Shown: in pieces, positions 33,478-47,063 of the stretch
Numbering within the stretch: position 1 is the stretch's first letter
Layout: each line of letters opens with the position of its first letter
Origin: Harpalus rubripes
Lineage: Eukaryota; Arthropoda; Insecta; Coleoptera; Carabidae
Reading direction: 5' to 3'
Assembly: GCA_963082715.1 (NCBI GenBank)
Contig: OY720455.1
Location: 26,261,602 to 26,325,601 of the forward strand
Length of the DNA: 64,000 nucleotides
Notes under the pieces: generated by a model
What the model was told of the DNA's origin: nothing
Database searches by the model: none
Seen by the model: the letters and a program-made list of their open reading frames with translations, nothing else
Translations under genes and position numbers: made by a program

Positions 33478-33546
33478 TCTCAAATATGGTAAATAATAAT
33501 AAAACAAATTCCTATCCCTGTATTTTCCTTCATTTATTTTAATACA

Positions 33547-33557
33547 GTATGTGTGTT

Positions 33558-33650
<93 letters not shown>
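33547..33650. repeat. (TG)n(TA)n microsatellite, unit 4
   Basis: Longest TA part of the four. Confidence 0.95.
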
Positions 33651-33656
<6 letters not shown>

Positions 33657-33894
33657 TTATAAATAAATAGTATAAATATTTATGGACAAAGTAACTATAA
33701 AATGATGTCAACGGCACGCGGTATTCCCAAGCGGTCACCCATCCAAGTACTAACCGCGCCCGATGTTGCTTGACTTACGAGATCAGATGAGATCGAGATA
33801 GAGATAGAGAGAATTTATTTAAGTTTTTGTTATACAGCACAGCGTTTTGTCCGCCATGCGCGCTGTGCCACGCCTACAGCCGGTACCGCCTATA

Positions 33895-33942
33895 CCAAGG
33901 TGGAATCTCGTATCGGCAGCGATGTGTTGGATTCCATCTTGG
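33895..33942 (-). other. LINE J3 3' UTR hairpin
   Basis: Same as J2 at 16253-16300. Confidence 0.6.
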
Positions 33943-34511
33943 TTAGGGGCGCGGCTTGCAGGAATGGTGTCGCGCATAGCAAACAAATAAATAACTTTTT
34001 ACATTTTGTTTTTTTTACATGGTTTTCCTAGTACTTTATAACTTTACAACCAATTTAATTTTAATTTAGGTTACCCTTTTAAGCATTTGTGAGTATTAAT
34101 GGATGAGTTATGATTATGAATGATGTTTATGACAGTATATTTACAGGAAAAATTACAAAAAACCTGCTCTAAATGAATGATCTTACAACTAAATGAGTGA
34201 CGGTGGCGTTATTTACAGTGCGGTTATGATAACTTATAAATGTACTTGTGATATAATGGAATGATTATAATGTTTATGGGCTATGGACTTATTTTCTAGT
34301 GAATGAGATTATGGTTTATACAGCGATGTTATGATTTATTTATAAAGTAGTTATGATAGATGTGATGATTATAATGTATAATGAGGTATGCACTTATTAA
34401 GTAATGTATGATAAATGATATTTACAGTGCGGCTATGATATATACATTATTTACATTTTGTGATTAGATGGAGTTGTTAGAATGTTAGGGTTAGTGTGCG
34501 GTGCGGGATGA

Positions 34512-37214
34512 TTACTCCTGGTCGCGCTCTGTGAAAATGGGTAGTGCCTGATATGGAAGGGCGTGTTTGATGGTGAAGGGTGCGTTATGACTTCTGATGT
34601 GTGTAATGTTTTTTGTGATCGGGTTATGTCGAGGTAAAGATGAGTAGAACTTTTGTGAAATGGTCTGAATGTATTCGCGAATGTATGGCATTTGAGTTTG
34701 AGTGTGAAGATCTTCGATTCTAGCATATCTGTCTGCGCCAACTATCAGACGCAGACAACGATTTTGGAATCGTTGTATAGGCAGGAGGGCGGTTTTGGAT
34801 GCGGAACACCAAGCTGGTACTGCGTATATGAGTATGGGGCGAATGATACAGGTGTAAATGAGTTTTTTGTTTTTTGATGACATTTTGCTGGTTTGATTTA
34901 TGAGTGGATATAATGATCTGAAGACTATGGCTGCTTTACGGATGGTATTTTTGATGTGCTGGATGTGGAAAAGACGAGGTTCAAGGGTGTAGCCAAGGTA
35001 ATTAACTGAGGGTGAGGGGGTGATGGGGTTGTTGTTTAATTTTAATGGGGTGAATATTTTTGTTAGTGTGAATTTTCGAGTGAATGTAATGGTTTCTGTT
35101 TTATTATGATTGATTTGAATTTTCCATTTGGTCCAGTAGGGGATGAGAATATTAAGGTGTATTTGTAGGTGTTTGTTGGCGACCTCGGCACTATGTGAAC
35201 TTGCGTACAGTGCCGTGTCGTCCGCATACAGCGCTGATTGGGTTTGTGGAAATGTAGGGAAGTCATGCAGGTACAGGGTGAAGAGTACAGGACCGAGGCA
35301 GCTACCCTGCGGGACGCCAGCTGCTACGGGGTGGGGGGTTGAAACACAGGAGTTTATTTTTACACAAAATGTTCTGTTAGTAAGATATGAGTGTGTTAGT
35401 AGTATTAGTGAGGCTGGAAAATTAGCACGAATCATTTTGTACATGAGCCCTGACTGCCATACTTTGTCGAAAGCTTTTTCGATGTCCAGCAGGGCCATAA
35501 CTGTGACCTTGTTTTTGTTATAATTTACGTTAATATCGGTCACGATTCGTGCTATTTGTTGAGTTGTGTTAAGTTTGGGTCTGAAACCAAATTGAAAATG
35601 AGGTATGATTTTATGTTTATGAATATGTTTGTTAATGTGTTTGAGAATGATTTTTTCTGTGACTTTTGATAGGGTTGTGAGGAGGGAAATAGGGCGATAG
35701 TTGCTAGGTTGATTTGGGCTTTTGTTAGGTTTGGGAATGGGTACGACATGGGCGGTTTTCCAGGATGTAGGGAAGTGATGGAGGCGGATGATGGAATTTA
35801 TTATATATGTTATTTGGACGATGGCTTTTCGAGATAGATTTTTCAGGACAATGTTTTGTATTCCATCAGGACCAGGAGCTTTTTGATTAGGAAAGGATTT
35901 AATTGTTTGGAAAATTTCTGAGGGTTTGGTAATTAGTTTGGACAGTTGGCGAGGATTGGGTGTGAAGGGCTGGTTAAGGAATTGTTGGGTTTCATGGATG
36001 ATGACGTCTTGTTCAGGAGTGTTGATGGGATCAAGGATGTGGACGCGTTCGAAGGTTTCAGCTATTGCTTCAACCTTCTGCTTGTCCGTGTATAGGATGG
36101 TGTTGTTATGGGAAAGTTCAGGGATAGGTTTATAGGGTTTTTTAAGGGTTTGGGTTAGTTTCCATAGGGATTTGTCATTAGGATTAAGGGACAGGAGCTT
36201 GGTTTGCCAGGAGTGGTTTCGGAATATTTTAATATGGGTTTGGATTTGTTTAGTGAGGGAATTTATGGTGTTTCGGTGTTCTAGGTCTCTGGAATGCTGC
36301 CATAGCCTTCTTACATTGTTTCTGCGATTGATAAGATGGATGATGTGAGCTGGAAGTTTGTCTTTGTGTGGCTGAATTGTGACAGTGCGTGTATGTTTAT
36401 GAAGTGACTGATTGATGGCCTGTGTGAGTGAATCTACTTGTGTCTCAATGTCTTGTGCGGTGTTTATGTGTGGGTTGATGATAATGAGTGCATTTAATGA
36501 TTTTCTGAACTCAGCCCAGTTGGTTTCAGAATAAATGCGCTTGATGTTTGGGTTATCTGGGTGAATATGATGTTTACTGAGTTTACTGTGAACTGGCAAA
36601 TGATTTGAACTGAGTTCATTTAATACAATGGGATTTGTGATGTGTGAAATGTTTTTATGAATGATGTAGTCGATGGTGCTGGGTGATGCGTTGTTGGCGG
36701 GGTAATGAGTGTGCGTGGGTGGATGAAGATGAATGACATTGTGAGAATGTATATATGAGTACAATGTGCGGCCATTAGCATTATTTACATTGCAGTTCCA
36801 GCTTGGGTGTTTCGCATTCCAATCGCCCATGACGATGACTTTCCTGTCTATGCTGAACAATGAGTTTAAATGTTGGTGAGTGAAATGATGTTGTGGACGA
36901 TTATATATGGCTATGATATGTGTGTTGTCAATGAGTTTGATGCAGAGTGATTCGATTTGTGATTGTGGAATGCGGATGCGTGTGTGAGGAATGTTGTGTT
37001 TTACCAGCACGGCGACGCCGCCGGCTGGCATTTGGGTTTGATGAGGGCGATCCTGACGATGAACATTGTAACCTTTAATGGTGAGTTTATGAGTGGGGGT
37101 GAGACGTGATTCGCTAATGAGCATGATGTGAACATTATGTTTGTGAAGGAAATGAATGAGTTCGCCTTGTTTGTTAGTGATGCCGTTTGCGTTCCAGGAG
37201 TATATGTTAGTCAT
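34512..37214 (-). CDS. LINE J3 ORF2, endonuclease-reverse transcriptase
   Basis: 900 residues, fully open, with only scattered conservative differences from J2 ORF2 (for example GRKVIV to DRKVIV). All endonuclease and RT motifs, including GDWNAKHPSWNC and YADD, are kept. Follows ORF1 as TAAATG. Confidence 0.95.
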   Translation of the reverse strand: MTNIYSWNANGITNKQGELIHFLHKHNVHIMLISESRLTPTHKLTIKGYNVHRQDRPHQTQMPAGGVAVLVKHNIPHTRIRIPQSQIESLCIKLIDNTHIIAIYNRPQHHFTHQHLNSLFSIDRKVIVMGDWNAKHPSWNCNVNNANGRTLYSYIHSHNVIHLHPPTHTHYPANNASPSTIDYIIHKNISHITNPIVLNELSSNHLPVHSKLSKHHIHPDNPNIKRIYSETNWAEFRKSLNALIIINPHINTAQDIETQVDSLTQAINQSLHKHTRTVTIQPHKDKLPAHIIHLINRRNNVRRLWQHSRDLEHRNTINSLTKQIQTHIKIFRNHSWQTKLLSLNPNDKSLWKLTQTLKKPYKPIPELSHNNTILYTDKQKVEAIAETFERVHILDPINTPEQDVIIHETQQFLNQPFTPNPRQLSKLITKPSEIFQTIKSFPNQKAPGPDGIQNIVLKNLSRKAIVQITYIINSIIRLHHFPTSWKTAHVVPIPKPNKSPNQPSNYRPISLLTTLSKVTEKIILKHINKHIHKHKIIPHFQFGFRPKLNTTQQIARIVTDINVNYNKNKVTVMALLDIEKAFDKVWQSGLMYKMIRANFPASLILLTHSYLTNRTFCVKINSCVSTPHPVAAGVPQGSCLGPVLFTLYLHDFPTFPQTQSALYADDTALYASSHSAEVANKHLQIHLNILIPYWTKWKIQINHNKTETITFTRKFTLTKIFTPLKLNNNPITPSPSVNYLGYTLEPRLFHIQHIKNTIRKAAIVFRSLYPLINQTSKMSSKNKKLIYTCIIRPILIYAVPAWCSASKTALLPIQRFQNRCLRLIVGADRYARIEDLHTQTQMPYIREYIQTISQKFYSSLPRHNPITKNITHIRSHNAPFTIKHALPYQALPIFTERDQE

Positions 37215-38920
37215 TTATATATGATAATGGTGGATGGATGAGGCGAATGTGATAAATTTTTGGAATTTATCCACATCACTAGTGGCACTGGCGAGCGTGT
37301 CGTTCAAATCTTTTACAGCTTTAATAAGATTTTTTAAATTTACTAAACTATTCAGTTTTTTAATTTCAAACATTAAATCCGACACGTCGCCAGTGTCATT
37401 AGTGATGTGGACTGCTGCTGTTGTCTGCTGGGGGGCGGGGGCGGCCGCTATTGTCTGCATGGGGGTGGGGATGGCTGCAGTCTGTTGTGGGGCACGGCTG
37501 GCCGTGAAGTGCCGCAAATCTGGCCGTAACGGAAGAGTAGGGAAATGTTGGGGGTTCAGGGGAGGGGCGGTGGCTGGTTGCTGGTTCCAGGGGTTGATGG
37601 CAGGAGGCAGCGCTGGTATGTACCTGGGGGCGGAAGGCTGCTGGGGCTGGCGGCGGGACTGCTTCATCCGCAGTTTATATTGGTATACGGGACAATTCAC
37701 GCTGTTGGCAGGGTGGGCGCCGTCGCAGTTTGCACACTTTGCCGGGGTGTCCATCCCTTTGTCGCAATGCGTGTCTCGTGCGGGCCCGCGCACTTGAGGC
37801 AGCGCGGATTCCGGCCGCAGTTTGATGTGGCATGGCCCCATAGCTGACAGCGGTGGCACTGCGTCAGCTCCTTCTTATTGCGGTGCCGCTCCCAGGTTAT
37901 GCGGGTGTGCATTATATAGCGCACGTCTCGCTGTAGGCTGGCCAGGGTCTCGCTCGCCTCGGTCACCACCAGAAATAAGGGCCTGTAATTAGAAGACATT
38001 TTATATATAAGTTTTACATGTACTTGTTGCTCTGTGAGCGCTAATTTAATGTCTTCCGTCTCTGGATTGCTGTCAAGCCCCCGGAGAACAAACGCATGTG
38101 TTTTTTCGTTGTCGTCCGTGTATGTGTGATGTTCAATTTGTCCTTCTTTGAGTATTTGGAGAAATGCCTTTTTATCGTTGACATCGTCTAAATATAAGCT
38201 CGTGTTGTTTTTCGTATATTTCACGCTAAAATTTTTCTTTACATTCTTTTGTAAAATTTTGACCAATTCTTGGTGATTGTTTGCCTTTCCGGCCATTATA
38301 ATTGGGGCAGGGGATTTTTTATTTCCTTCCTTCGTTGGTGGGGCGGACTCATCCTCTTCACGCTCTGCCTCATCGTCGTCGGAGCTGTAATCTGTGTCGG
38401 GATGGTTTGCGAGCGGGGCGAAGGCGTTCCTAATTGCCGTAGTGGGGATTGGGCGGGCTGGCTGGACTGTTCTGCTGCGTTTGTTGTCGCGTTGCGGCTT
38501 TGGGCGAGGCTGACTTCCAGATGGTCCTGGGGTGGGGGTAGGCCTATTTCCACCAGCGCCATCTGTCGGACTGTTGCTGGCTTGGCGTTTCCTTGCTCTG
38601 TCGCTAGATGCCGACATACTACCGTCAACTATCATCAGCTGCCTCATTTTTTCAGCAGCATTTGACATGCTGCCGGAATTTTGCACGTTTTCAGTTCCAG
38701 GTAGAGTTTCAATGTTTTCATTGATTTGATCTACTTTGTTCTCACACACATTCACGTTCTCGTTCACTTTTAAGTTATTTTCACTAACACTCATTCGTCG
38801 CACATTTTCACTTTGGTTCACGTTTTCAGTCACTATCTTTTTATCACTCGCACACACATCCGTCTTATCCACTACAGTCTTAATTTTCCTCTTTGGCTTC
38901 ACTAGTTTTTTTCTAGCCAC
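37215..38920 (-). pseudogene. LINE J3 ORF1, frameshifted and mosaic
   Basis: Opens at GTG (GTGGCTAGA), as J2. PRE_C2HC-type region and first zinc knuckle CHRCQLWGHATSNC are intact; a 1-nt deletion near 37765 in the second knuckle (HETR then IATK) shifts the frame. The correct frame continues from DKGMDTPAKCANC to the stop at 37215. From RYIPALPPAINPW on it matches J2 almost exactly; before KLRMKQSRR it does not. Confidence 0.9.
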
Positions 38921-39067
38921 TATGCACTAATATTATAAAATACAATAAAACTAACTACACAATTCAGATAAAGAAACACAAGCTATAACGAACACGTCTG
39001 ATCCGCACGGATGCTGGACAGAGAATAAGACGAGATCGTGTACTTTCAACATGGTATGGCCGTTGAC

Positions 39068-39307
39068 GTAAATATTATTTTTATGTATGATATTCAGTGG
39101 GTTCTTTTAGGATCATTATATATTATTAAAATTAAAAATAATTAACTCACACTTGTGTATATACAATATTTATTTAAATATAACCCTGATTATATAATCA
39201 CGCCCACTAAACAGTCGCTGCTACAGCACACAACTGATATGTGTGTGAAACTGCCGCTTTACTCTCATAATCACTTTTTTTTTTTTTTTTTTTTTAAATC
39301 CTTATCC

Positions 39308-39339
<32 letters not shown>

Positions 39340-39913
39340 TGTATGTATTTATTTATTTATTCGTATTAAATTTGTTTAAAGTAGAAAATTAAACAATAAT
39401 AATTATAATTTGTCTAGAGAGATTAGCATAATATATATTTTTTTATTTTAAATTTCATATATATAATATATCAACTGACTAGCTGGAGTGAGTGCACTTA
39501 AAATAAATTTATAAATTATTTATTTTTATTTTTTTTGATTGATTGGCTGACTATATGAAAAAATTCTTGAAAATTGTTGTGGTGTTTGGACAAATAATTT
39601 AAAAAATAAATTTGATTCGTACGTACAAAACAATAATAATTATTATTTGTTAAGAGGCCGTGAGGTGAGGGAGGCCTGCTAAACGGTACATATATATGTA
39701 AGCAGAATAACATAATATTTTGGGTAATAGTAATCCGTGAGGATGATATAAGTATTTATTTTTGTCTCAAACACAGACATAAATAATGTTGAAAAATGGT
39801 TCATAAATTGTGTATAAATTAAATAAGTACATATTTACATACATACATAACATAATTGATAAAAACATATATTTATTAAAACTACAAAATAAATAGATAT
39901 GCATAAAAGAAGT
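39068..39913. other. 5S-H3 spacer, unit 4
   Basis: Same content as in units 1-3; TATG microsatellite at 39311-39363. No gene. Confidence 0.8.
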
Positions 39914-39960
39914 AAAAAATTCTTTTTTCAAATATATATTTTGTGGTTCTGAAAAGAACC
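39914..39960 (-). terminator. H3-4 stem-loop and downstream element
   Basis: Minus-strand GGTTCTTTTCAGAACC (39945-39960). Confidence 0.92.
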
Positions 39961-40025
39961 GATTGTTTTTATATTTTGTCCTAAATAGGAACAAAATATG
40001 TAGGTACCTAGGTGTAGGTGTTGAT

Positions 40026-40644
<619 letters not shown>

Positions 40645-40751
40645 GTCATTTGTTCAGTATGAGTTTTTTCATATGCTTTATGCAGGTTTGATTCGACTGA
40701 GTTACGGTTCTAGTCATACCGTATTCCGAGAAGTTTCGTACTACCCTAAGG

Positions 40752-40802
40752 GATAGTCTGCCTCTGTGCAGCTATCGTGCTCCCGGCACAGGAGTACAAC
40801 GC
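40752..40802 (+). other. LINE A2 5' hairpins, outer stem missing
   Basis: Hairpins 1 and 2 are as in A1, but the upstream half of the outer stem has been replaced by unrelated sequence. Confidence 0.55.
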
Positions 40803-41094
40803 TAGTAGTGTTTACAGTGACAACAGTGAAATAGTATTTGTTTATGTGGGTGTAACATGCATCAAGTGTGCAAGTGATTACGAACACTAAGTGTCGTGAA
40901 AAAGTGCGAAACAACGTACATATCTCCGACGAGCCTCGTGCTTTACATAACCAGGTGTCGATGTGCACTGCTGCCTCTGGCCTTTGCACCACCTAGACTG
41001 TGTACTGCATAGCTCGTTCGTTGAGTCTGCCGCGCCGCGTTGCAACGGGACGCAAATTTCATTCAGACTATAGTTTACTTTGTGCTGCTACATC

Positions 41095-42740
41095 ATGAGT
41101 GAATACAAGAAGCGAGAGATGAGTATCGACGAAATCGAGCAAGAGATAATTCAGCTGACGCAGGTGACACTGTTAACATCAGCGCAATCCCAGCAGCTAT
41201 TTAAATTACAACAAGCTGAGATAAGTATACTCAAGACCGCCCTAAAAAATAACTTGTTGAACCAAGCAACTAAACGCAAAAATGACTTCGACGCAAACTC
41301 CGCTGGCACATCCAGCAAGGCTGCTAAAGACAACCCCGCAAGAAGAGACTCTAATGAAAGCGTCGGTGCCGCTGCATCGACAAGTACTGCTACTCACAGC
41401 ACGCAATCCGAACCCCAAAATAACAAAACCACTGACAACGAAGGTTTTACGACGCAGCGTAACTCCAAAAAACAAAACACGACACGACTACTCCTATCAT
41501 CACTACCTCGAATAAATTTCAGGTACTGGAGGAAGATAACATGGACACATGTCCGCCAAACAATGATGAACGTAAACAGCCAGCACCGCCACCTGTTTTC
41601 TTAAAGCAAGTGGAATCTTGGAAAGCGACTGCTCACGCTATCCGTTTGGCAAAAATAAATATTAAATCATCTCGCGTCACCGGGGATACAATAAGACTCC
41701 AACCAGAGGCCGTGGATGACTACAGGAGTTTAATAAAACTGTTAGACAACGCTCAAATCAAATACTACACATTTCAACTAAAAACTGAAAAACCTCTACA
41801 AGTAGTAATACGTGGACTGCCGCCTTCAATCAATTGCGACGAAGTTGTGGAAGAACTGATCTCTCTAAACTATCCAGCGTTAAAGGCATATAAAGTTGGT
41901 AAAACACAACGACTCATGGGAGTCAACCTCGAACGCACCGAAAAATCTCGGGAAATAATAAAAATGACAAAATTCCTTGACCTCATAGTACAAGTAGAAG
42001 GGAAAAGAAGACCCACAGCCCCGGGGCAGTGTCACCGATGCCAGGGGTATGGTCACTCAATGGTAGCTTGCAAACTCGACTGGAGTTGTGTAATCTGTGG
42101 TGAAACTCACGCCACAAACCAATGTGACAAAAAGGACAAGGAAGCGCACAAGCCAAAATGCGCTAACTGTCAACAAGAACACACCGCCAACTACAAGGGG
42201 TGTACCGTATATAAACAGGCGCTAGAACGAAAGCTAGCTCCAAAGAAGACTGCAAAAGTTGACGGCCGATCTTTTGCTAACGTCGCCAATTCATCAACTT
42301 CGATTAGCGCCAGCAGCAACCAAAACTCTGAAAACAAAACTGCAGCTTCAGTGAGTGACACACCTGCTACTACCCCAACCCAACCAAAAACAACAACATC
42401 TACACCATCTCAACAACCAGTTGTCAAATCTTCATTGAAACTGTCAAAAAAGACACATACAAAAAATAAGCGTCGATCATCAGCCAATATGAAAAGTGGC
42501 AAAAAATCTCAACAATCCAAGAAAAACAGCTCTTCCGCAAGCAAACCGGAAAGCAGCCTAGACTTGCAAGCAATTATGAACTTGCTTACCAACTTCAGTT
42601 TGGAAAATGTATGTACTCTCATTATCCAAATGATCGACAGCAGCAACTCTCAAAATGCAGCAACCCAACTCGTGAAGCTGACACTTCAATCCCTTCCAGC
42701 ACTTATCAACAGCTCCCGTAATGACTCTACGCCCAAATAG
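41095..42740 (+). pseudogene. LINE A2 ORF1, frameshifted
   Basis: ATG at 41095. A 1-nt deletion near 41473 (CCAAAAAACAAAAC versus CCAAAAAACCAAAAC in A1) puts the first 126 codons out of frame with the rest, which is open from about 41480 to 42740 and includes all three zinc knuckles and the C-part that A1 lost to a stop. Confidence 0.9.
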
Positions 42741-45420
42741 AGCTGCACAAAATTTGCGAATTATCGCCTGGAATGCAAATTCCTTGCAAAACAAAATTGA
42801 AGAGTTAGAAGAGTTTGCACACCGACTTAAAGCTGACATCATCCTTGTGAGTGAAACTTTTCTTGAAGAGAACAAAATGAACCCTAAATTGAGAAATTAC
42901 AACCTGTTCCGAAACGACCGCACAGCTAGCGGCGGCGGTACAGCAGCGTATGTAAAAAATAAACTAGACCACTCAGGCGTTGATCTTCCAATCTTGGCAA
43001 ATCTGGAAGCAACTGGGGTGATCATCAATACAAGATGGCAAGGACCTATTCGCATAGTATCAGCCTACAACCCATCAACAAAGACACTGTTGACTGATGA
43101 TTACAACAAGATTCTACAGCAAGACGACCTGCCAATCATTATTGCTGGAGACTTAAACGCAAAACACCCAGCCTGGCACAGTCGCGTAACCAACCACTGA
43201 GGGCGGGTGTTATATAAATTTGCAATAAATCAACAACTGACCGTGATAGGACCAGAAGAACCCACTTACTTTAGTCCAAGAGGAGACCCACCGGATGTCC
43301 TCGACATAGCAGTTCTGCGTAACATTAAAACAAACTGCATCATCAATGCTGTGGATGACCTCTCGTCGGATCACATTCCAATTGTGCTTGACCTTAATGG
43401 GAATCCACTTGTCGAAACACCAGGGACGACACAAAAAATCGTCAACTGGACACAATTTACTGACGTGCTACAATCCAAATTCGGATCTCTACCCATCATC
43501 AATAACATTGAAGAACTAGATAAAGCTGTACACCATCTCACAGCTAAAATCCAAACAACGATGGAAGAATGCAGCCAAACAATAACTCGGAGACAACCAA
43601 ACCGACCAAAACTTCCCAACGAAATTCTGGAGCTTATTAGAACCAGACAACAAGCGAGAAAAAAATGGCAACGTAGCCTCAATCCTGTCGACAAAATCGA
43701 CTATAACCGCAAAACAACAATCCTGCGCGACGCACTGAAACAACACAAAAACGAATGTTGGAAAACAGCTCTAACAGAAGCTGATGGAAACGACAAAACC
43801 TACTGGAAAATTTCCAAAGCTCTTCGCACAAAAAGAGCACCGCCGAGAGCCATACAAAGTACAAGTGGACTTGTATACACGGCGAAAGAAAAAGCAGAGG
43901 CCATAGCTGAAAGTCTAGAATCTCAGTGCTCGCCAAACTACCAACACATGAATGTTGATTTTGTCAACAAAACCAACAAAGCCGTCAGAAGGCAATTAAA
44001 ACAACCATGTGATGAAAATATAAAATTCACAACTCCAAAGTTGGTAAAACATTTGTTGTCCCAAACAAAAATAAAAAAAGCACCAGGCCCAGACGGAATC
44101 CCAGCAGCAGCTCTTCGGGCTCTTCCACCAAAAGCTGTCACGGCGCTAACAAATATTATAAACGCTATTCTCCGGTTACAACATTTTCCATCCGAGTGGA
44201 AAAAAGCTGTTGTTATTACCATACCGAAGCCAGGAAAGAGCAGCAAGCTCCCACAAAATCACCGGCCTATCAGTCTGCTAAGTCTATTAGCCAAAGTTGC
44301 AGAAAATGTAATTCTGCAGCAGCTCAAGGCGAATTGCAAAGAACTGGAAATTCTTCCAGATGAACAGTTTGGATTTAGAAGCAACCACTCAACAGTGCAC
44401 CAACTAATTCGCGTGGTAGACCTTGCTACAGCGGGAATGAACAAAAAGATGGCAACAGGCGCTGTCTTCCTGGACATAGAAAAAGCATTTGACAAGGTCT
44501 GGCACCAGGGCCTGCTACACAAGCTCATGACCCTCGGATTCCCAGCCAACCTTGTCAAAACAATATCTTCCTACCTATGCGGAAGGAAATTCCAAGTTCG
44601 CCATGATGGTACACTATCAAGTGAACGCAATATCACAGCTGGAGTAGCACAAGGATCCGTTCTCTCACCTATGTTATTCAACATATACGTGAGTGACATA
44701 CCGAGATCCACGAGAGGAGTAAACATTGCTTAATATGCGGACGACACCGCAGTTATGTTCCAATGCCAGCGACCGGAAATTATTACCCGCCGGCTCCAAA
44801 AAGCTATGGACAACATAGAGGAGTGGTGCACCAAATGGAGGATCTCTGTGAACCCAGAGAAGAGCACAGCGATCTTAATCACCAGAAGGCGTATTCAACC
44901 AACTGGAAACATCGTTCTTTTCGGCAGACCAATCCCTTGGAGGGATAAAATCAAATATTTAGGTGGGATCCTTGACCGCCGCCTAAACTTCCAGGCACAC
45001 ATAAAAGATGCAGTACAAAAAGCAAGAGCATCATTTCTACGTCTCCTTCCATTACTAGGCAAAAACAGCGTTCTGTCTATTAATAACAAACTGAGACTAT
45101 ACAAAACAGTCATTAGACCGCAAATGCTGTACGCTTCTCCAGCTTGGGGGTGTGCAACGACAAACAGCAAGAAAAAGCTACAAGTCATGCAAAACAAGAT
45201 TCTACGATGCATCACAAACGCCCCGTGGTTCATCCGCAACAAAAACCTTCACGAAGACCTGCAAATCCCTACCGTGCAGGTCTATATGCTGCAACAAGCC
45301 ATTAAGACGTTTGCTGCCTGCCAGCAGCACAACAACGAGCTCGTCAGGAAAGCGGCGGATATCGACGAGACACAGGTAACAAAATACCTGCATCCAAAAC
45401 ACGCTCTCAGCGATTGTTAA
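42721..45420 (+). pseudogene. LINE A2 ORF2, two nonsense codons
   Basis: Same length and frame as A1 ORF2. TGA at 43198-43200 lies in the endonuclease domain; TAA at 44731-44733 directly precedes the catalytic YADD. Motifs are otherwise intact. This copy cannot make an active RT. Confidence 0.93.
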
Positions 45421-45505
45421 TGAGGAGCTAAATTGAAAGCATCCGGCGAAACCGGAAAAGCGCAACAAGAGCACTAGATACACTACAATATATGATTTTT
45501 AATAA

Positions 45506-45955
<450 letters not shown>

Positions 45956-45991
45956 TTTCATATTATATTTATATAATATGCAGAAAAAACA

Positions 45992-46036
45992 GGCCCTTTT
46001 CAGGGCCACAAATTATATTAAAGAAAAGAATTTTTA
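45992..46036 (+). terminator. H4-4 stem-loop and downstream element
   Basis: GGCCCTTTTCAGGGCC (45992-46007), AAGAATTTTTA. Confidence 0.92.
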
Positions 46037-46973
46037 CTTTAGGTATTATTATATGATCGCAGAGTATTGCATGCAATTTTATTTTACATGAATTTAATAT
46101 ATTATATTTGATTCCACTAAAGTTTATAATTAATTTGGTAAATTATTTTTTATATATAGTATACCTACCTTATGTTTAGATTTTGTAAGCCAGCTGATAT
46201 AAATAATAATTTTTAATTGTATAAAGAAAAAAAACCATAATAATTTGTTGAGATGCTTTTAATAGAAATATCGTATTTTTTTCTCTTTTCAATGTAACTA
46301 GTAGTGGCCTCTGTGAGATATTTTGTGTACTGCGTTCTTCACATTTTTGGAATCTAATTTTGAAATGTAATATAATGATACAAAACGTTTACTACGTAGA
46401 TACCTAACCTACATCAAATTAATTACTTATTGATAAATATTAAAACAGTGAGGTTAGGTACTTTATTTGTTAAACGTCATTCACATATTTGGTTTAACAA
46501 AATTAATATCGTGTATAAAACCGAGCGCTTCTGTTCATAGTTATTTGTAAACAATTATTTGACTGGCTAAAACATGCCTAGTTCTTTTGTATTAATTTAT
46601 ATTTATTCAAATGAAGGTACATCACAACATAACACAAATTGTGTATATTATAAAGTTAAAAATTTATCAAATTCAATAAGTACTCTCTGAACATAAAGTA
46701 ATGATAATACGTAAAAATACTATATTTATACCTACCTGCATTAATATAGAAAAAGAAAACATTTCTTATTATAATATAATATTTTAGTATAAAGGGATAA
46801 ATTAATATAGATATCTATTTTTTATAATAATATATTTGGTATGTTCATATATGTCTTTATTTTACGAATAAAGTAGGATTAAGGATTCATTCACGGTTAT
46901 AAGGAATAAGAATTTTAGGATTATATTTATTAGTTCGTAAAGTAACGATTTATTATTGTATAGCATAAATGAA
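46037..46973. other. H4-H2B spacer, unit 4
   Basis: Near-identical to 28389-29326; no gene seen. Confidence 0.8.
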
Positions 46974-47020
46974 GAAAAAAATTCTTTTTTGTATTATTAT
47001 TTGTGGCTCTGAAAAGAGCC
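46974..47020 (-). terminator. H2B-3 stem-loop and downstream element
   Basis: Minus-strand GGCTCTTTTCAGAGCC (47005-47020). Confidence 0.92.
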
Positions 47021-47063
47021 GATTTTTATATGTAAATAAATGTTAGCAGAACCATTTATTTAC

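Larger units (their letters stand above)
33796..39027 (-). mobile_element. LINE J3, mosaic 5S-inserted element
   Basis: 5232 bp. ORF2, the 3' UTR and the last third of ORF1 are almost identical to J2, but the first two thirds of ORF1 are diverged, much as in J1. The 5' end again reads TATTCTCTGTCCAGCATCCG with AGACGTG at +29. ORF1 has a frameshift. Confidence 0.92.
33707..39067 (-). pseudogene. 5S rRNA: 5S rRNA split by LINE J3
   Basis: 3' part 33707-33795, 5' part 39028-39067. The target duplication is AGATGAGATCG on the left (33785-33795) and AGACGAGATCG on the right (39028-39038), one mutation since insertion. Confidence 0.95.
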
